NCBI GenBank assembly: GCA_002706885.1
Contig: PAKY01000063.1
Coordinates: 1-37,758 of the forward strand
Reading direction: 5' to 3'
DNA length: 37,758 bases
DNA from: Phycisphaerae bacterium
Lineage (GTDB): Bacteria > Planctomycetota > Phycisphaerae > Phycisphaerales > UBA1924
Part shown: positions 7,498-16,057 of the stretch, in pieces
How positions within the stretch are numbered: position 1 is the first letter of the stretch
Layout: every line of letters begins with the position of its first letter
Made by a program: the position numbers and the translations under genes
The notes under the pieces: model-generated
Seen by the model: the letters and a program-made list of their open reading frames with translations, nothing else
Database searches by the model: none
What the model was told of the DNA's origin: nothing

Positions 7498-7524
7498 CCG
7501 ACACCTTCCGGGGGGGGGCGGCGC

Positions 7525-8922
7525 CTATTCGTCTTCTTCCGGGGAGGGGATCCCGCTGGCGAGCCATTCGCCGACTCGATCGTGGTCTTCGGGCGCCAGC
7601 TTCTCGTTGGTGCGCCACCATTGCAGCCAGCGTCGCGCCGAGACCGCCTGCATGTTCTGTGTGCCGAAGCTGGCCCACTCGATGAATTGATCCACGACGG
7701 GCGTCGGGACCGGGTCGAGCTTGGAGGCCAGGCCGATCGCGTTGTTGATCGATTGCGGATCGTCGGCTGCGCGGACGATCGACACGATGTCCTCGGTCTC
7801 GAGCAGCGTCACGCCGCTCGCCGTGGCCTTGTTCATCGCCTCCGCCGCGGCAGTCTTGACCAGTTTGCTCTCGTGATTCCTGAGTTCCAGCACCCGCGAC
7901 TCGCGGAGACGCTCCGGTTCCATGACCGCGATCACCCAGAGCGCGAGGGCGATGGCGCGAGGATCCTCGTGGTCGATGTCGGCCGCGACACGATCAATCA
8001 TCGCGTCGTTATCGGGCCAGGGATCTGCCCATACTCCGACCGATTCGGGCATCGGCGTCCACTCGCCGAGGCGATCGCGTCCGTGCGCGAGCGTCCAGAC
8101 GATGTTGGAACGAGCAAGCATGTTCATCGCCGAAGCAGCGGCTTCGCTCGCACGCGCGTCGTCGTCGGCGATGGTCGCGGCGAGAAGCGGATAGAGCCGC
8201 ATGGAGGGGACGCCGTCGGGCTTGGGGGCGCCGTACGAGCTGTAGTACGACCCGAGCGTGTGCGCCGCTCGGCTCTGCAGCGCCGGATCTCCCGAGCGGA
8301 GCATCGAGGCCAGCGCTTGCATCGCGCCGTCTGTATCGACGGACAGCGACGACACTCGCTCCGAATACGCGGGCACGCGCGGCGCGACCGTGTTGTAGAG
8401 ATGCGAGCCGTTCGGGTCCTCGGACGCCATGATCCACCATGCCGCACGGTCGCGATCCGCGGCGCTCGCCTCGTCGTCGCCCGCGACCTCAATCGCGCGG
8501 CGGACGAGCAGTGTCCGATGCCAGTCGGTTACGCCGGGTCCGCCGATGCGATCGTTCAGCGCCCTCGTCCATCCCGGTCCCCAATCGTCGAGTGATTCAA
8601 AGAAACAGAGCATCACCCAAGTCGGCGTGACCGCGCGCCAGCCGTCTCGTTGGAACGCCGGAACGCGCCAGACCAGGAAACTCGCGGAAGCGACCACCAC
8701 GCCGAGGATCGCGACTCCCCAGTGCCGGCGTGTCTTCCACAGCCGTCCCTCGTGTCGATGGACACGGCCACACTCGGGGCAGCCGAGGCCGTTCACCGAC
8801 GACATGTCGTACCAGCACTTCCGGCACCGCCGCCGTCCGCGCGGTTGATCGCCGAACCACGCCCACAGCGTGATTCCTGCGCCTATGACGATGAGCGACC
8901 AGCCCGCGACGGTCCACACCAT
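7525..8922 (-). CDS. Zinc-ribbon membrane protein with HEAT-like helical domain
   Basis: The protein has 465 aa from ATG 8922, which places a transmembrane helix at residues 3-22 (TVAGWSLIVIGAGITLWAW); a longer in-frame start at 9051 would precede it with unstructured sequence. A four-Cys ribbon follows (CRKCWYDMSS...CPECG, about residues 33-52), a motif I associate with many planctomycetal membrane proteins. A second membrane helix is at about 68-88 (WGVAILGVVVASASFLVW). The remainder is mostly short alpha-helical repeats (for example LQSRAAHTLGSYY, ASEAAASAMNMLA, AIALALWVIAVME), resembling HEAT or PBS-type repeats. I do not recognise a specific family. A scaffold role at the membrane is the most that can be said. 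It is divergent from the efflux operon. Confidence 0.75.
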   Translation of the reverse strand: MVWTVAGWSLIVIGAGITLWAWFGDQPRGRRRCRKCWYDMSSVNGLGCPECGRVHRHEGRLWKTRRHWGVAILGVVVASASFLVWRVPAFQRDGWRAVTPTWVMLCFFESLDDWGPGWTRALNDRIGGPGVTDWHRTLLVRRAIEVAGDDEASAADRDRAAWWIMASEDPNGSHLYNTVAPRVPAYSERVSSLSVDTDGAMQALASMLRSGDPALQSRAAHTLGSYYSSYGAPKPDGVPSMRLYPLLAATIADDDARASEAAASAMNMLARSNIVWTLAHGRDRLGEWTPMPESVGVWADPWPDNDAMIDRVAADIDHEDPRAIALALWVIAVMEPERLRESRVLELRNHESKLVKTAAAEAMNKATASGVTLLETEDIVSIVRAADDPQSINNAIGLASKLDPVPTPVVDQFIEWASFGTQNMQAVSARRWLQWWRTNEKLAPEDHDRVGEWLASGIPSPEEDE

Positions 8923-9143
8923 GCGACATTGTTGGCATGGGGACGCGGACGCCGCGGGGCTCGGTTCGTTCCCGGAATCTGTGAAACTTCTTTCGTTCGC
9001 AGCGGTGCAACCCGGGTCAAGGGGTCGAAATCCGTCGCGTAACCTTCCCAAGGACGCGGCGATGGGTTGGTCGGCTCACGGGGCCGACATCGTCGCCCGC
9101 CGATCAGGTCGGAGAGCCGCCGCACCCAGCCGGGGGGTTCGTC
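8923..9143. other. Divergent intergenic region before the efflux operon
   Basis: These 221 bases separate the zinc-ribbon gene (minus) from the MacA-like gene (plus). They hold a hairpin at 9070-9088 (GTCGGCT / GGCCGAC, one G-T pair) similar to that after glyS. A CGGGGGG purine run stands 6 bases before ATG 9144, usable as a ribosome site. TAACCT at 9041-9046 is a weak -10 candidate. No regulator gene is adjacent. Confidence 0.4.
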
Positions 9144-10589
9144 ATGTGGAAATGGGTCGTCGCGTTGGTGCTCATCCTCGTCCTCGCGGGCGGTGGTATC
9201 GCATTCGTCCTGAGCGGCGCGAGCGTCCCCGCGGGCGCGAACTCGGGTGAAGGCGCCAAGGGTTCGGGCGGCGGCGGGTTCCAGCTCGCGGGCATGTTCG
9301 GGAAGTCGAGCGGCCCTGAGGCGACGGCGGTGCAGGTCCAGGCCGCGGAGCGGGGCGACCTCGTCCGCACGGTCTCGGCGCCCGGCTCGATCGAGCCGCG
9401 CACGAAGGTGCAGATCAGCTCGCAGGTCTCCGCGAAGATCCTCGCCCTGCCGTTCCGTGAGGGCGATTTCGTCGAAGAGGGTGAGGTGGTCGTCCGCCTC
9501 GATCCGCAGAACCTCGTCGCTCAGCTCGAGTCGGCGAAGGCCTCGCTGCTCATCGAGGAGGCGCGGCTCGACGGCGCGAAGGCCGATCTCATCAACGCCC
9601 GCATCGAGTTCGAGCGGGCCGCACAGCTCAACGAGACGGGCGACGCCCCGAAGAGCGAGCTCGACTCCGCCGAGGCCCGGTGGCTCCAGGCCCAGTCGGG
9701 GCTCAAGGCGATCGAGGGCTCGATCATGGTCGCGAAGGCCAACATCGAGCGCGTCCAGAAGGACATCGAGAACACCGTTATCGCCAGCCCGATGACCGGC
9801 ACGGTGACGGCGTTGAACACCGAGGTCGGCGAGACCGCGATCGTCGGCACGACGAACACCCCGGGCAGCGTGATCATGGAGATCGCCGACCGCTCGTCGA
9901 TGCTCCTCAAGGCCCAGGTCGACGAGACCAACATCGCTCCCGTTGAGGTCGATCAGACCGCCACGGTGTTCATCAACGCGTACGAGGACCGCGAGTACAC
10001 GGGCGTGGTCGAGAAGATCGGCCTCAAGCGTCAGGTCTCGACCTCGGGTACTGGATACTTCGTTATCGAGATCGCTCTCGATCTGCCCGAGGGCGAGCGG
10101 CTGCTCAGCGGGCTGAGCGCCTCAACGGACATCGCGGTCGAGAAGTTCTTCGACGCCGTGAAGGTGCCGAGCCAGGCCGTTCTCGAGATTCGCGTCGACG
10201 CGATGCCCGAGGACCTCCGTAATCATGCGCTCGTCGATCGCGACAAGACCTTCACCCGCGTCGTCTACCGCATGATCGACGGCGAAGCGATCGCAACGCC
10301 CGTCCACGTCGGCTCGAGCGACCTGCGCGACACCATGATCGAAGAGGGTCTCGAGGTCGGCGAAGTGGTGGTGGTTGGACCGTACCGCGAGCTTCAGAGC
10401 ATCAGCCACAAGAAGAAGATCCGCGATCGCGACGCGGATGAAGCGGAGGCGGATACCGGCGCCGATGGCGAGCCGGATGACACCGACGCAGACTCCGAGA
10501 AGGTCGCTGAAGATGAGGACTCGGAGGAGGCCCCCGCGTCCGCCGCCGAGTCCGACGACGATTCAAAGCAGACCGCGTCGAACGAGTGA
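9144..10589 (+). CDS. macA: MacA-like periplasmic adaptor (HlyD/RND adaptor family)
   Basis: The protein has 481 aa. It is the membrane-fusion component linking an inner-membrane ABC exporter to an outer-membrane channel. The N-terminal anchor is at residues 3-24 (KWVVALVLILVLAGGGIAFVL). The lipoyl half-motifs lie at about 75-115 (PRTKVQISSQVSAKI, EGDFVEEGEVVVRLD). A long coiled-coil hairpin spans about 116-205, and the returning lipoyl strand is VIASPMTGTVTALNTEVGE, followed by the beta-barrel domain. The last 55 or so residues are Asp/Glu/Ala-rich and unstructured, beyond the usual end of the family. It heads a four-gene operon; the downstream ATPase start overlaps its stop. Substrate (macrolide, peptide, lipid or siderophore) is unknown; the symbol denotes family only. 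Confidence 0.87.
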   Translation: MWKWVVALVLILVLAGGGIAFVLSGASVPAGANSGEGAKGSGGGGFQLAGMFGKSSGPEATAVQVQAAERGDLVRTVSAPGSIEPRTKVQISSQVSAKILALPFREGDFVEEGEVVVRLDPQNLVAQLESAKASLLIEEARLDGAKADLINARIEFERAAQLNETGDAPKSELDSAEARWLQAQSGLKAIEGSIMVAKANIERVQKDIENTVIASPMTGTVTALNTEVGETAIVGTTNTPGSVIMEIADRSSMLLKAQVDETNIAPVEVDQTATVFINAYEDREYTGVVEKIGLKRQVSTSGTGYFVIEIALDLPEGERLLSGLSASTDIAVEKFFDAVKVPSQAVLEIRVDAMPEDLRNHALVDRDKTFTRVVYRMIDGEAIATPVHVGSSDLRDTMIEEGLEVGEVVVVGPYRELQSISHKKKIRDRDADEAEADTGADGEPDDTDADSEKVAEDEDSEEAPASAAESDDDSKQTASNE

Positions 10590-11440
10590 CCGAGCCCATG
10601 ACCGAGCAAGCGCCCGCCATCCGGATCAGGGGTCTCAAGAAGACCTACCGCATCGGCGACGAGCGTGTGCATGCGTTGCGCGGCGTCGATCTCGACATCA
10701 TGCGGGGCGAGTTCGTCGCGATCATGGGCGCCTCGGGATCGGGCAAGAGCACGCTGATGAACATCCTCGGATGCCTCGACAAGCCGACGGGGGGCACGTA
10801 CATCCTCGGCGGCCGGGCGACGCACAAGCTTGGGATGTCGCAGCTCGCGCTCGTCCGCAACGAGGAGATCGGGTTCATCTTCCAGAGCTTCGAGCTGCTC
10901 AACCGCGCGACGGCGGTGAAGAACGTCAAGCTCCCGATGCTCTACAGCCGGCGCAACGTCTTCACCGCGACGCGCCGCGCCAAACGGGCCCTTGAGCGTG
11001 TCGGCCTCGGTGACCGCATGGGCCACCGCCCGAACCAGCTCTCGGGCGGGCAGCGTCAGCGTGTCGCGGTCGCGCGCGCGCTGGTGAACCAGCCGAGCAT
11101 TCTGCTTGCGGACGAACCCACCGGCAACCTCGACAGCACGACGACCATCGAGATCATCGCTCTCTTCCAGGAACTCCACGCGGACGGCCAGACGATCGTG
11201 GTCGTGACCCACGAGGAGGACGTCGCGGGCCACGCCCAGCGCATCGTCCGTCTCCGGGACGGGAGCATTGTTTCCGACCACCCGACCGCTGAGGACCCGG
11301 TCCACCAGGATTGGGTCCGCGCCGTCGCTTCTGGTCTCGGCGCGTCATCGGTCCCCGCTCCGACGCCCGACGGCCCGGGCGAGAACGGTCACGCGACCGT
11401 GCACGTCGATTCGCTCGATCGATCGGAGGTCGAGGCGTGA
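10586..11440 (+). CDS. MacB-type ABC transporter ATPase
   Basis: The protein has 284 aa from GTG 10586, which overlaps the adaptor's TGA by 3 bases; an ATG at 10598 is an alternative start. All nucleotide-binding motifs are present: Walker A GASGSGKST, Q-loop IFQSFELL, signature LSGGQRQRVAVARAL, Walker B ILLADEPTGNLDS and the switch His in VVVTHEEDVAGHA. It matches the LolD/MacB branch that energises lipoprotein or macrolide exporters. MacB in E. coli is one chain; here the ATPase and permease are separate genes. The final 50 or so residues after the ABC fold are an unusual Pro/Asp-rich tail of unknown role. Coupled by overlaps to both neighbours. Confidence 0.9.
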   Translation: MTEPMTEQAPAIRIRGLKKTYRIGDERVHALRGVDLDIMRGEFVAIMGASGSGKSTLMNILGCLDKPTGGTYILGGRATHKLGMSQLALVRNEEIGFIFQSFELLNRATAVKNVKLPMLYSRRNVFTATRRAKRALERVGLGDRMGHRPNQLSGGQRQRVAVARALVNQPSILLADEPTGNLDSTTTIEIIALFQELHADGQTIVVVTHEEDVAGHAQRIVRLRDGSIVSDHPTAEDPVHQDWVRAVASGLGASSVPAPTPDGPGENGHATVHVDSLDRSEVEA

Positions 11441-12690
11441 CCGCGATCCCGATGTTCATTTTCCGGCTGTTCTTCCAGACCATTCCGCTTGCGCTCGGGC
11501 AGGTCTGGGCGAACAAGACGCGGGCGATGCTCACAGCGCTCGGCATCATCATCGGCGTGGGGTCGGTCATCGCGGTGATGGGCGCCCTCAACGGCATGAA
11601 GACGTTCGTGCTCAGCGAGTTCGAGACGTTCGGCGCCCGCAAGATGTGGATCTGGGGTGATGTCCCCGACGCAAAGCAGACCGTGATGGACTGGTCGGAC
11701 GTCAAGATCACCACCTCGGAGGCCCGCCTTCTGGTTGATCGCTCGGAGAACATCGAGCTGGTCACACCGATGTGCAGCACGAACGAGGACGTGCAGTTCG
11801 GCAAGACGACCCAGCGGGCCGTGACCGTCCGCGGCATGTGGCCCGAATGGCACATCATCGACGACCGGGATGTCATTTTCGGACGGCGGATCAGCCGCAT
11901 CGACGACGAGCAACACAGGCAGGTGTGCCTGATCAACGAGGTCGCGATCGAGGAGCTCAATCTCGACGCTGATCCGACGGGCGACTATCTCCGGGTGGGC
12001 GGTCGACGCTTTCTGATCGTCGGAGTTCTTGAGACCAAAGAGGTCTCGGCCATGTTCGGCGGCGGCGAGGCGCGCAGCGAGCTGTTCATCCCCTTCGAGA
12101 CGTCGAAGATGATGAACCCCTATAGCTGGACGTTTTGCATCTGCCAGGTGACCAGCCCGGAAGCGGCGCAGGACGCGCTCGTCGACGCGAAGTTCATCCT
12201 CCGCCAGCACCGCGGCCTCTCGGGCGAGGACGAGGATACCTTCGGCGTTCAGGTTCTTCAGAACGCCATCAGCCAGTTCAACGGCGTCGCGGGCGTCATC
12301 GGCGTGATCGCGCTCGTCGTGGTTTCCATCTCGCTGCTCGTCGGCGGGATCGGCATCATGAACATCATGCTCGTCTCCGTCTCCGAGCGGACGCGCGAGA
12401 TCGGGCTCCGCAAGGCTCTCGGCGCCAAGCCCTACATCGTGCTCCTCCAGTTCCTCGTCGAGGCGATCGTGCTCTGCCTTATCGGGGGATTCATCGGCCT
12501 CGGCATCGGCTACGGCCTGGTCAGCGCGGGCCGCTTCCTGCCCAACTTCCCGCTTGATCAGGCCGAGGTGCCGACTTGGGCCGTCGCGCTCGCCCTCCTC
12601 TCCTCCGTCCTCGTGGGCGTGATCGCGGGGATGTTCCCTGCTCTGAAAGCCGCTCGGCTGAATCCCATCGACGCGCTCAGGCACGAGTAA
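11437..12690 (+). CDS. MacB-type ABC transporter permease (FtsX/MacB fold)
   Basis: The protein has 417 aa from GTG 11437, overlapping the ATPase stop by 4 bases (GTGA); ATG 11452 is an alternative start. Topology fits the family. TM1 is at about residues 28-50 (TRAMLTALGIIIGVGSVIAVMGAL). A large periplasmic domain spans about 55-275. Three helices lie at the C-terminus: VIGVIALVVVSISLLVGGIGI, IVLCLIGGFIGLGIGYGL and WAVALALLSSVLVGVIAGM. The conserved SERTREIGLRKALGAK coupling motif and the ending PALKAARLNPIDALRHE are typical of MacB. These exporters act mechanically on periplasmic substrate rather than passing it through the membrane. Confidence 0.92.
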   Translation: MTAIPMFIFRLFFQTIPLALGQVWANKTRAMLTALGIIIGVGSVIAVMGALNGMKTFVLSEFETFGARKMWIWGDVPDAKQTVMDWSDVKITTSEARLLVDRSENIELVTPMCSTNEDVQFGKTTQRAVTVRGMWPEWHIIDDRDVIFGRRISRIDDEQHRQVCLINEVAIEELNLDADPTGDYLRVGGRRFLIVGVLETKEVSAMFGGGEARSELFIPFETSKMMNPYSWTFCICQVTSPEAAQDALVDAKFILRQHRGLSGEDEDTFGVQVLQNAISQFNGVAGVIGVIALVVVSISLLVGGIGIMNIMLVSVSERTREIGLRKALGAKPYIVLLQFLVEAIVLCLIGGFIGLGIGYGLVSAGRFLPNFPLDQAEVPTWAVALALLSSVLVGVIAGMFPALKAARLNPIDALRHE

Positions 12691-12743
12691 GCCACCGGGC
12701 CCGACGCCGCGCCCGTTCGGACCTCGGAAGTAGAGACCTCGAC

Positions 12744-14456
12744 ATGCTCAAAGCCCTCGCCGCGACCTTCCTCGCCGTCTGTATCCCCCTCATCGCCGGG
12801 TGTCCGTACGAGACCCAGGCGCTGTTCGACGACGAGCGCGACTACGACCGCCGCGTCTCCCTCGACCGCCTCCGACGCGTCCGTACGCTCGATCTTCCCA
12901 ACGCAGCGGTCGAGCCGACGGCGATGTCGCCCGACGAGGAGCGAGCCCGGATCGCGTCGATGCGGGCGAAGTTCGAGGAGGAGCCCGAGTACGAGCTCAT
13001 CATCGAGCAGGCCCGCGCCGCGGTGCTCGAGAACAACCTCGACCTCCGCGTCGCGCTGATCAACCCAGCCATCGCCGCTGAGACCCTCAACGAGGAGGAG
13101 GGTCGCTTCGATTCCGTCCTCTTTGCCAACGCCCAGGTCAACGACAACGACGCGGCCGTCGCCACCGCGCTCGAGGCGGGCGAGAGCCAGAGCATCTTCG
13201 TGAGCCCGGGCCTCCGCGTCCCGCTCCGAACGGGCGGCACGTTCCAGGTCAGCGCCCCCTTCACGAGGCGTGTGACCGACAACCAGTTCACGTTCCTCAA
13301 CCCGAACTATTCGCAGGATGTCGAGTTCTCGCTCTCCCACCCGCTCCTCCGCGGCGCGGGCCGTCGCGCGACGATGTATCAGGTCCGCGTCGCCGACCTC
13401 GATCGCCAGGCCTCCGAGGCCCGCACCAAGCTCGAGGTCATCCGCCAGGTCGCCGCGGCCGACCGCGCCTACTGGCGCCTCTACGCCGCGCGCGAGGAGT
13501 TGCTCGTCCGTCTCCAGCAGTACGAACTCGCGTTCGAGCAGCGCGAACGCGCCCAGCGTCGCTTCGACGCCGGCGCCGTTGCCGAGATCGAGATCTTCCG
13601 CGCCGAGAGCGGCGCCGCCGATCGCATCGAGCAGATCATCCGCGCCGACAACAATGTCCTGCTTCAGCAGCGTGAGCTCAAGCGGCTCCTGAACATCCCG
13701 GGCCTCGATGTCGATACCGAGGTCGACATCGTCACCTCGAGCGACCCCGATCCCGTCCCCTATCTCCTCGATGGCTCCGCGCTCGCCGATGAGGCGATGG
13801 CACAGCGGATGGAGCTTCTCGAGATCGAGCTCAACCTCGCCCGTGACGCCGCGACCGTCGCGTTCTCAGAGAACCAGGCCCTCCCGCTCCTCAGCCTCGA
13901 CTACACCTACCGCGTCGACGGCCTCGGTCAGAACTTTGAAGAGGCCGTCCGTGTCGCGAGCGAGAACCGCTTCGAGTCATGGCAACTCGGCGTCACGGCC
14001 GAGATCCCCCTCGGTAACCAGCAACGCAAGGCCGCGGTTGAGCGAGCTGTTCTCACCCGCCTCCAGCGTCTCGCCACACAATCCGCGCGGCGTCAGACCA
14101 TCCGCAAGGAAGTCCTCGATGCGGTCGACACCATCGAGTCTGGCTGGCAACGCATCCGCGCCGCGCAGGAAGCCGTTCGCCTGAACACCCGGACGCTGGA
14201 GGCCGAAACCCGCCAATTCAACGTGGGCCGTTCGAACAGCATCGACGTCCTCGACGCCGACGCGAACCTCGCGCAGGCGCGACTCACCGAGATCCAGGCC
14301 GTGGTTGATTATCAGATCGCCCAGATCGATCTCGCCTTCGCCACCGGCACACTCCTCGGCGCAAGCAAGATCGAATGGGGCCCGCTCGATCCGCGCCGCG
14401 GCGACGTCGTCGGTCCAGAAGTCGACACAGCTCCAGTCGATCCCGAAGACGGGTGA
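12744..14456 (+). CDS. TolC-family outer-membrane efflux lipoprotein
   Basis: The protein has 570 aa from ATG 12744, chosen because it begins a lipoprotein signal (LKALAATFLAVCIPLIAGC) with the lipobox Cys near residue 20. Two outer-membrane-efflux repeats follow, with long helical stretches (QVAAADRAYWRLYAAREELLV; FNVGRSNSIDVLDADANLAQA) and the family ending region DYQIAQIDLAFATGTLLG. This is the channel of the tripartite exporter encoded just upstream, 53 bases after the permease. The lipid anchor resembles OprM-type channels rather than E. coli TolC. The protein is about 100 residues longer than TolC; the extra part is mostly the acidic segment between the lipobox and the first repeat, and the acidic C-terminus. 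Confidence 0.9.
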   Translation: MLKALAATFLAVCIPLIAGCPYETQALFDDERDYDRRVSLDRLRRVRTLDLPNAAVEPTAMSPDEERARIASMRAKFEEEPEYELIIEQARAAVLENNLDLRVALINPAIAAETLNEEEGRFDSVLFANAQVNDNDAAVATALEAGESQSIFVSPGLRVPLRTGGTFQVSAPFTRRVTDNQFTFLNPNYSQDVEFSLSHPLLRGAGRRATMYQVRVADLDRQASEARTKLEVIRQVAAADRAYWRLYAAREELLVRLQQYELAFEQRERAQRRFDAGAVAEIEIFRAESGAADRIEQIIRADNNVLLQQRELKRLLNIPGLDVDTEVDIVTSSDPDPVPYLLDGSALADEAMAQRMELLEIELNLARDAATVAFSENQALPLLSLDYTYRVDGLGQNFEEAVRVASENRFESWQLGVTAEIPLGNQQRKAAVERAVLTRLQRLATQSARRQTIRKEVLDAVDTIESGWQRIRAAQEAVRLNTRTLEAETRQFNVGRSNSIDVLDADANLAQARLTEIQAVVDYQIAQIDLAFATGTLLGASKIEWGPLDPRRGDVVGPEVDTAPVDPEDG

Positions 14457-14500
14457 CATCTGACCGGGTATGAACGACCGATGGTCACTTCGCCGCGATC

Positions 14501-15058
14501 TCAGCGGCCGGTGAATTCCCGGTCGTCCGCCGCCCGTGAGGAGATCCCGGCGTCGACACAGAACCGCTCGAGACGGTCCGCTTCATCAGCGCCGAACGCT
14601 CCGACCGCGAACGAGTCCGCGTCGAGCACGCCCCACGTCTCGCCGGCCTCATCGAACATCGGGATCACCAGCTCGCTCCGATCGCGCGGGTCGCACGCGA
14701 CATAGCCCTCGCCCAGCGCCGCCACGTCATCGACCACGAGCGTCGCTCCACGGAGGAACGACTGCCCGCACGCGCCGTGCATCCCAATGGGGCTGCACGC
14801 CGGCTTGTTGCGGTGCGCAAGCAGGATCATCGAGATCCCGGGCTCGCCGCCGTGGTCGTTCCCGGGCGTGGCGATGCCGTAAAACCCGATCCACGAGACG
14901 GTGGGGCGGTCTTCGCTCGGACCGTCGTCACCCAGCAACGCCCAGAAGCCGTCAGAAGCGATCTGAAGGCGGTCCGTCGCGTTGGCGGCGCGACACCGGT
15001 CGGCGAGTTCATCGAGCCGCGACCAGTCGATCGGCGATCCGTCGGCGGCAACCAGCAT
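14501..15058 (-). CDS. msrC: Free methionine-(R)-sulfoxide reductase (GAF domain)
   Basis: The protein has 185 aa from ATG 15058, which has a GGGAG ribosome site 7 bases upstream; an in-frame TTG at 15106 would add 16 residues. It reduces free Met-R-sulfoxide in the cytosol, using a GAF fold. The block WIGFYG, the KPAC segment, the GACGQ loop and the YVACDPRDRSELVIPM segment reproduce the fRMsr active site. The three Cys (88, 97, 122) match those of the E. coli enzyme at nearly the same spacing. GVLDADS near the end is also typical. It carries about 20 extra residues between the first helix and the first strand. It is the last gene of a minus-strand group and faces the end of the efflux operon. 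Confidence 0.83.
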   Translation of the reverse strand: MLVAADGSPIDWSRLDELADRCRAANATDRLQIASDGFWALLGDDGPSEDRPTVSWIGFYGIATPGNDHGGEPGISMILLAHRNKPACSPIGMHGACGQSFLRGATLVVDDVAALGEGYVACDPRDRSELVIPMFDEAGETWGVLDADSFAVGAFGADEADRLERFCVDAGISSRAADDREFTGR

Positions 15059-15177
15059 CAGACGGCTCCCGGCTCGAAACGTCAGGGCGAATTCGCCCTC
15101 ACGCAAAACTGATCATGCACGACACAACACCTGGCCAAGATCGGCCGATCGGCATCAGCGAAAGCGGCTGAATTCGG

Positions 15178-15423
15178 TCAGAGCGTCGCGGAGGTGAACG
15201 GCAGCAGACCCATGAAACGGGCCCGCTTGATCGCCTGGGCGACGAGCTTCTGATCCTGGGCGGACAGGCCGAGCCGCTTGCGGCCGTAGATCTTGCCGTT
15301 GGGGCTCATCATCCGCCGGAGGGCGTCGATTTCCTTGTAGTCGACGTACTTCGAGCCGTCGAAGGACTTCCGGACGACCTCGATCCGCTCCTGCGGACCA
15401 CCGAAACGGGAGAAGCGACTCAT
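15178..15423 (-). CDS. rpsR: 30S ribosomal protein bS18
   Basis: The protein has 81 aa from ATG 15423. This start is preferred over an in-frame TTG two codons earlier because GGAGG lies 7 bases before it. The bS18 core is clear: VDYKEIDALRRMM, the GKIYGRKRLGLSAQDQKLVAQAIKRAR block and the ending GLLPFTSATL. It has no Cys, so it is the zinc-free form. In most bacteria rpsR sits between rpsF/ssb and rplI; here it is alone, between msrC and a MauE/DoxX-like gene, with none of those partners in the window. Confidence 0.95.
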   Translation of the reverse strand: MSRFSRFGGPQERIEVVRKSFDGSKYVDYKEIDALRRMMSPNGKIYGRKRLGLSAQDQKLVAQAIKRARFMGLLPFTSATL

Positions 15424-15505
15424 CTTCAAGCCTCCGTCGTGGACGTAAGGCCCGCTCGGAGCGGGCGACGGGATCCGCGACCGGACGTCCGGCGCGGCGG
15501 GAACG

Positions 15506-16057
15506 CTAGGCCTCGTCGTCGTCGCGGTCCAACGTATGGGCCGCCGACGAGGCGCGGAGCCTGCTCAGGGCGTGATCGACGCTCCAGACCCCCGCCCCGC
15601 GCCAGGCGAGGAGGAGGGCGACGCCGAGCATCACGCCGTCCCGGATCATCTGGCAACGCCCGATGATCGGATCCTTGCAGAACGGGTCCTTGTCGCCGAA
15701 GCACGAGCAGCGGACGTTGTCGTCGATGACGAGGTAATTCGCGAGCGTGAACGCCGCGAGCATCGCCGCGAGCAGGAACGCCGCCCCGCGACCCCACGCG
15801 CCAAGGACCAGGCAGACGCCCGTCACCAGTTCGATCCAGGGGATCGTGTACGCCAGCAGCGGCAGGACGAACGAGCCGTTCTCAGACTCGATGAGGCCGT
15901 ACGAACGGATCGCGATCGCGAACGCCGTCGGGTCATCGATCTTGATCACGGCGGCGAAGATCATCAGCCCGCCCAGCGCCAGGCGAAGCAGGGTCAGCGG
16001 GATCGATTCGGCGATCCGCCACCCGCTGGGGCGGAGCGAGGCGTCCACGGTTCTCAT
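15506..16057 (-). CDS. MauE/DoxX-family redox-associated membrane protein
   Basis: The protein has 183 aa from ATG 16057, which overlaps the rhodanese stop (ATGA). Four membrane helices are visible: about residues 19-40 (PLTLLRLALGGLMIFAAVI), 65-85 (VLPLLAYTIPWIELVTGVCLVL), 88-110 (GAAFLLAAMLAAFTLANYLVI) and 137-155 (GVMLGVALLLAWRG). The loop before the last helix holds four Cys (CSCFGDKDPFCKDPIIGRC), close to the CxCFG pattern of MauE-like proteins that pass electrons between thiols across the membrane. The partner genes encode a periplasmic rhodanese and a DUF1573 protein, which fits periplasmic sulfur or disulfide chemistry. The exact substrate is unknown. Confidence 0.8.
   Translation of the reverse strand: MRTVDASLRPSGWRIAESIPLTLLRLALGGLMIFAAVIKIDDPTAFAIAIRSYGLIESENGSFVLPLLAYTIPWIELVTGVCLVLGAWGRGAAFLLAAMLAAFTLANYLVIDDNVRCSCFGDKDPFCKDPIIGRCQMIRDGVMLGVALLLAWRGAGVWSVDHALSRLRASSAAHTLDRDDDEA

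Noticed and set aside
7510-7518. Run of nine G as a phase-variable tract
   Set aside because: It lies between two convergent stop codons, outside any reading frame or promoter, so length change would have no obvious effect.
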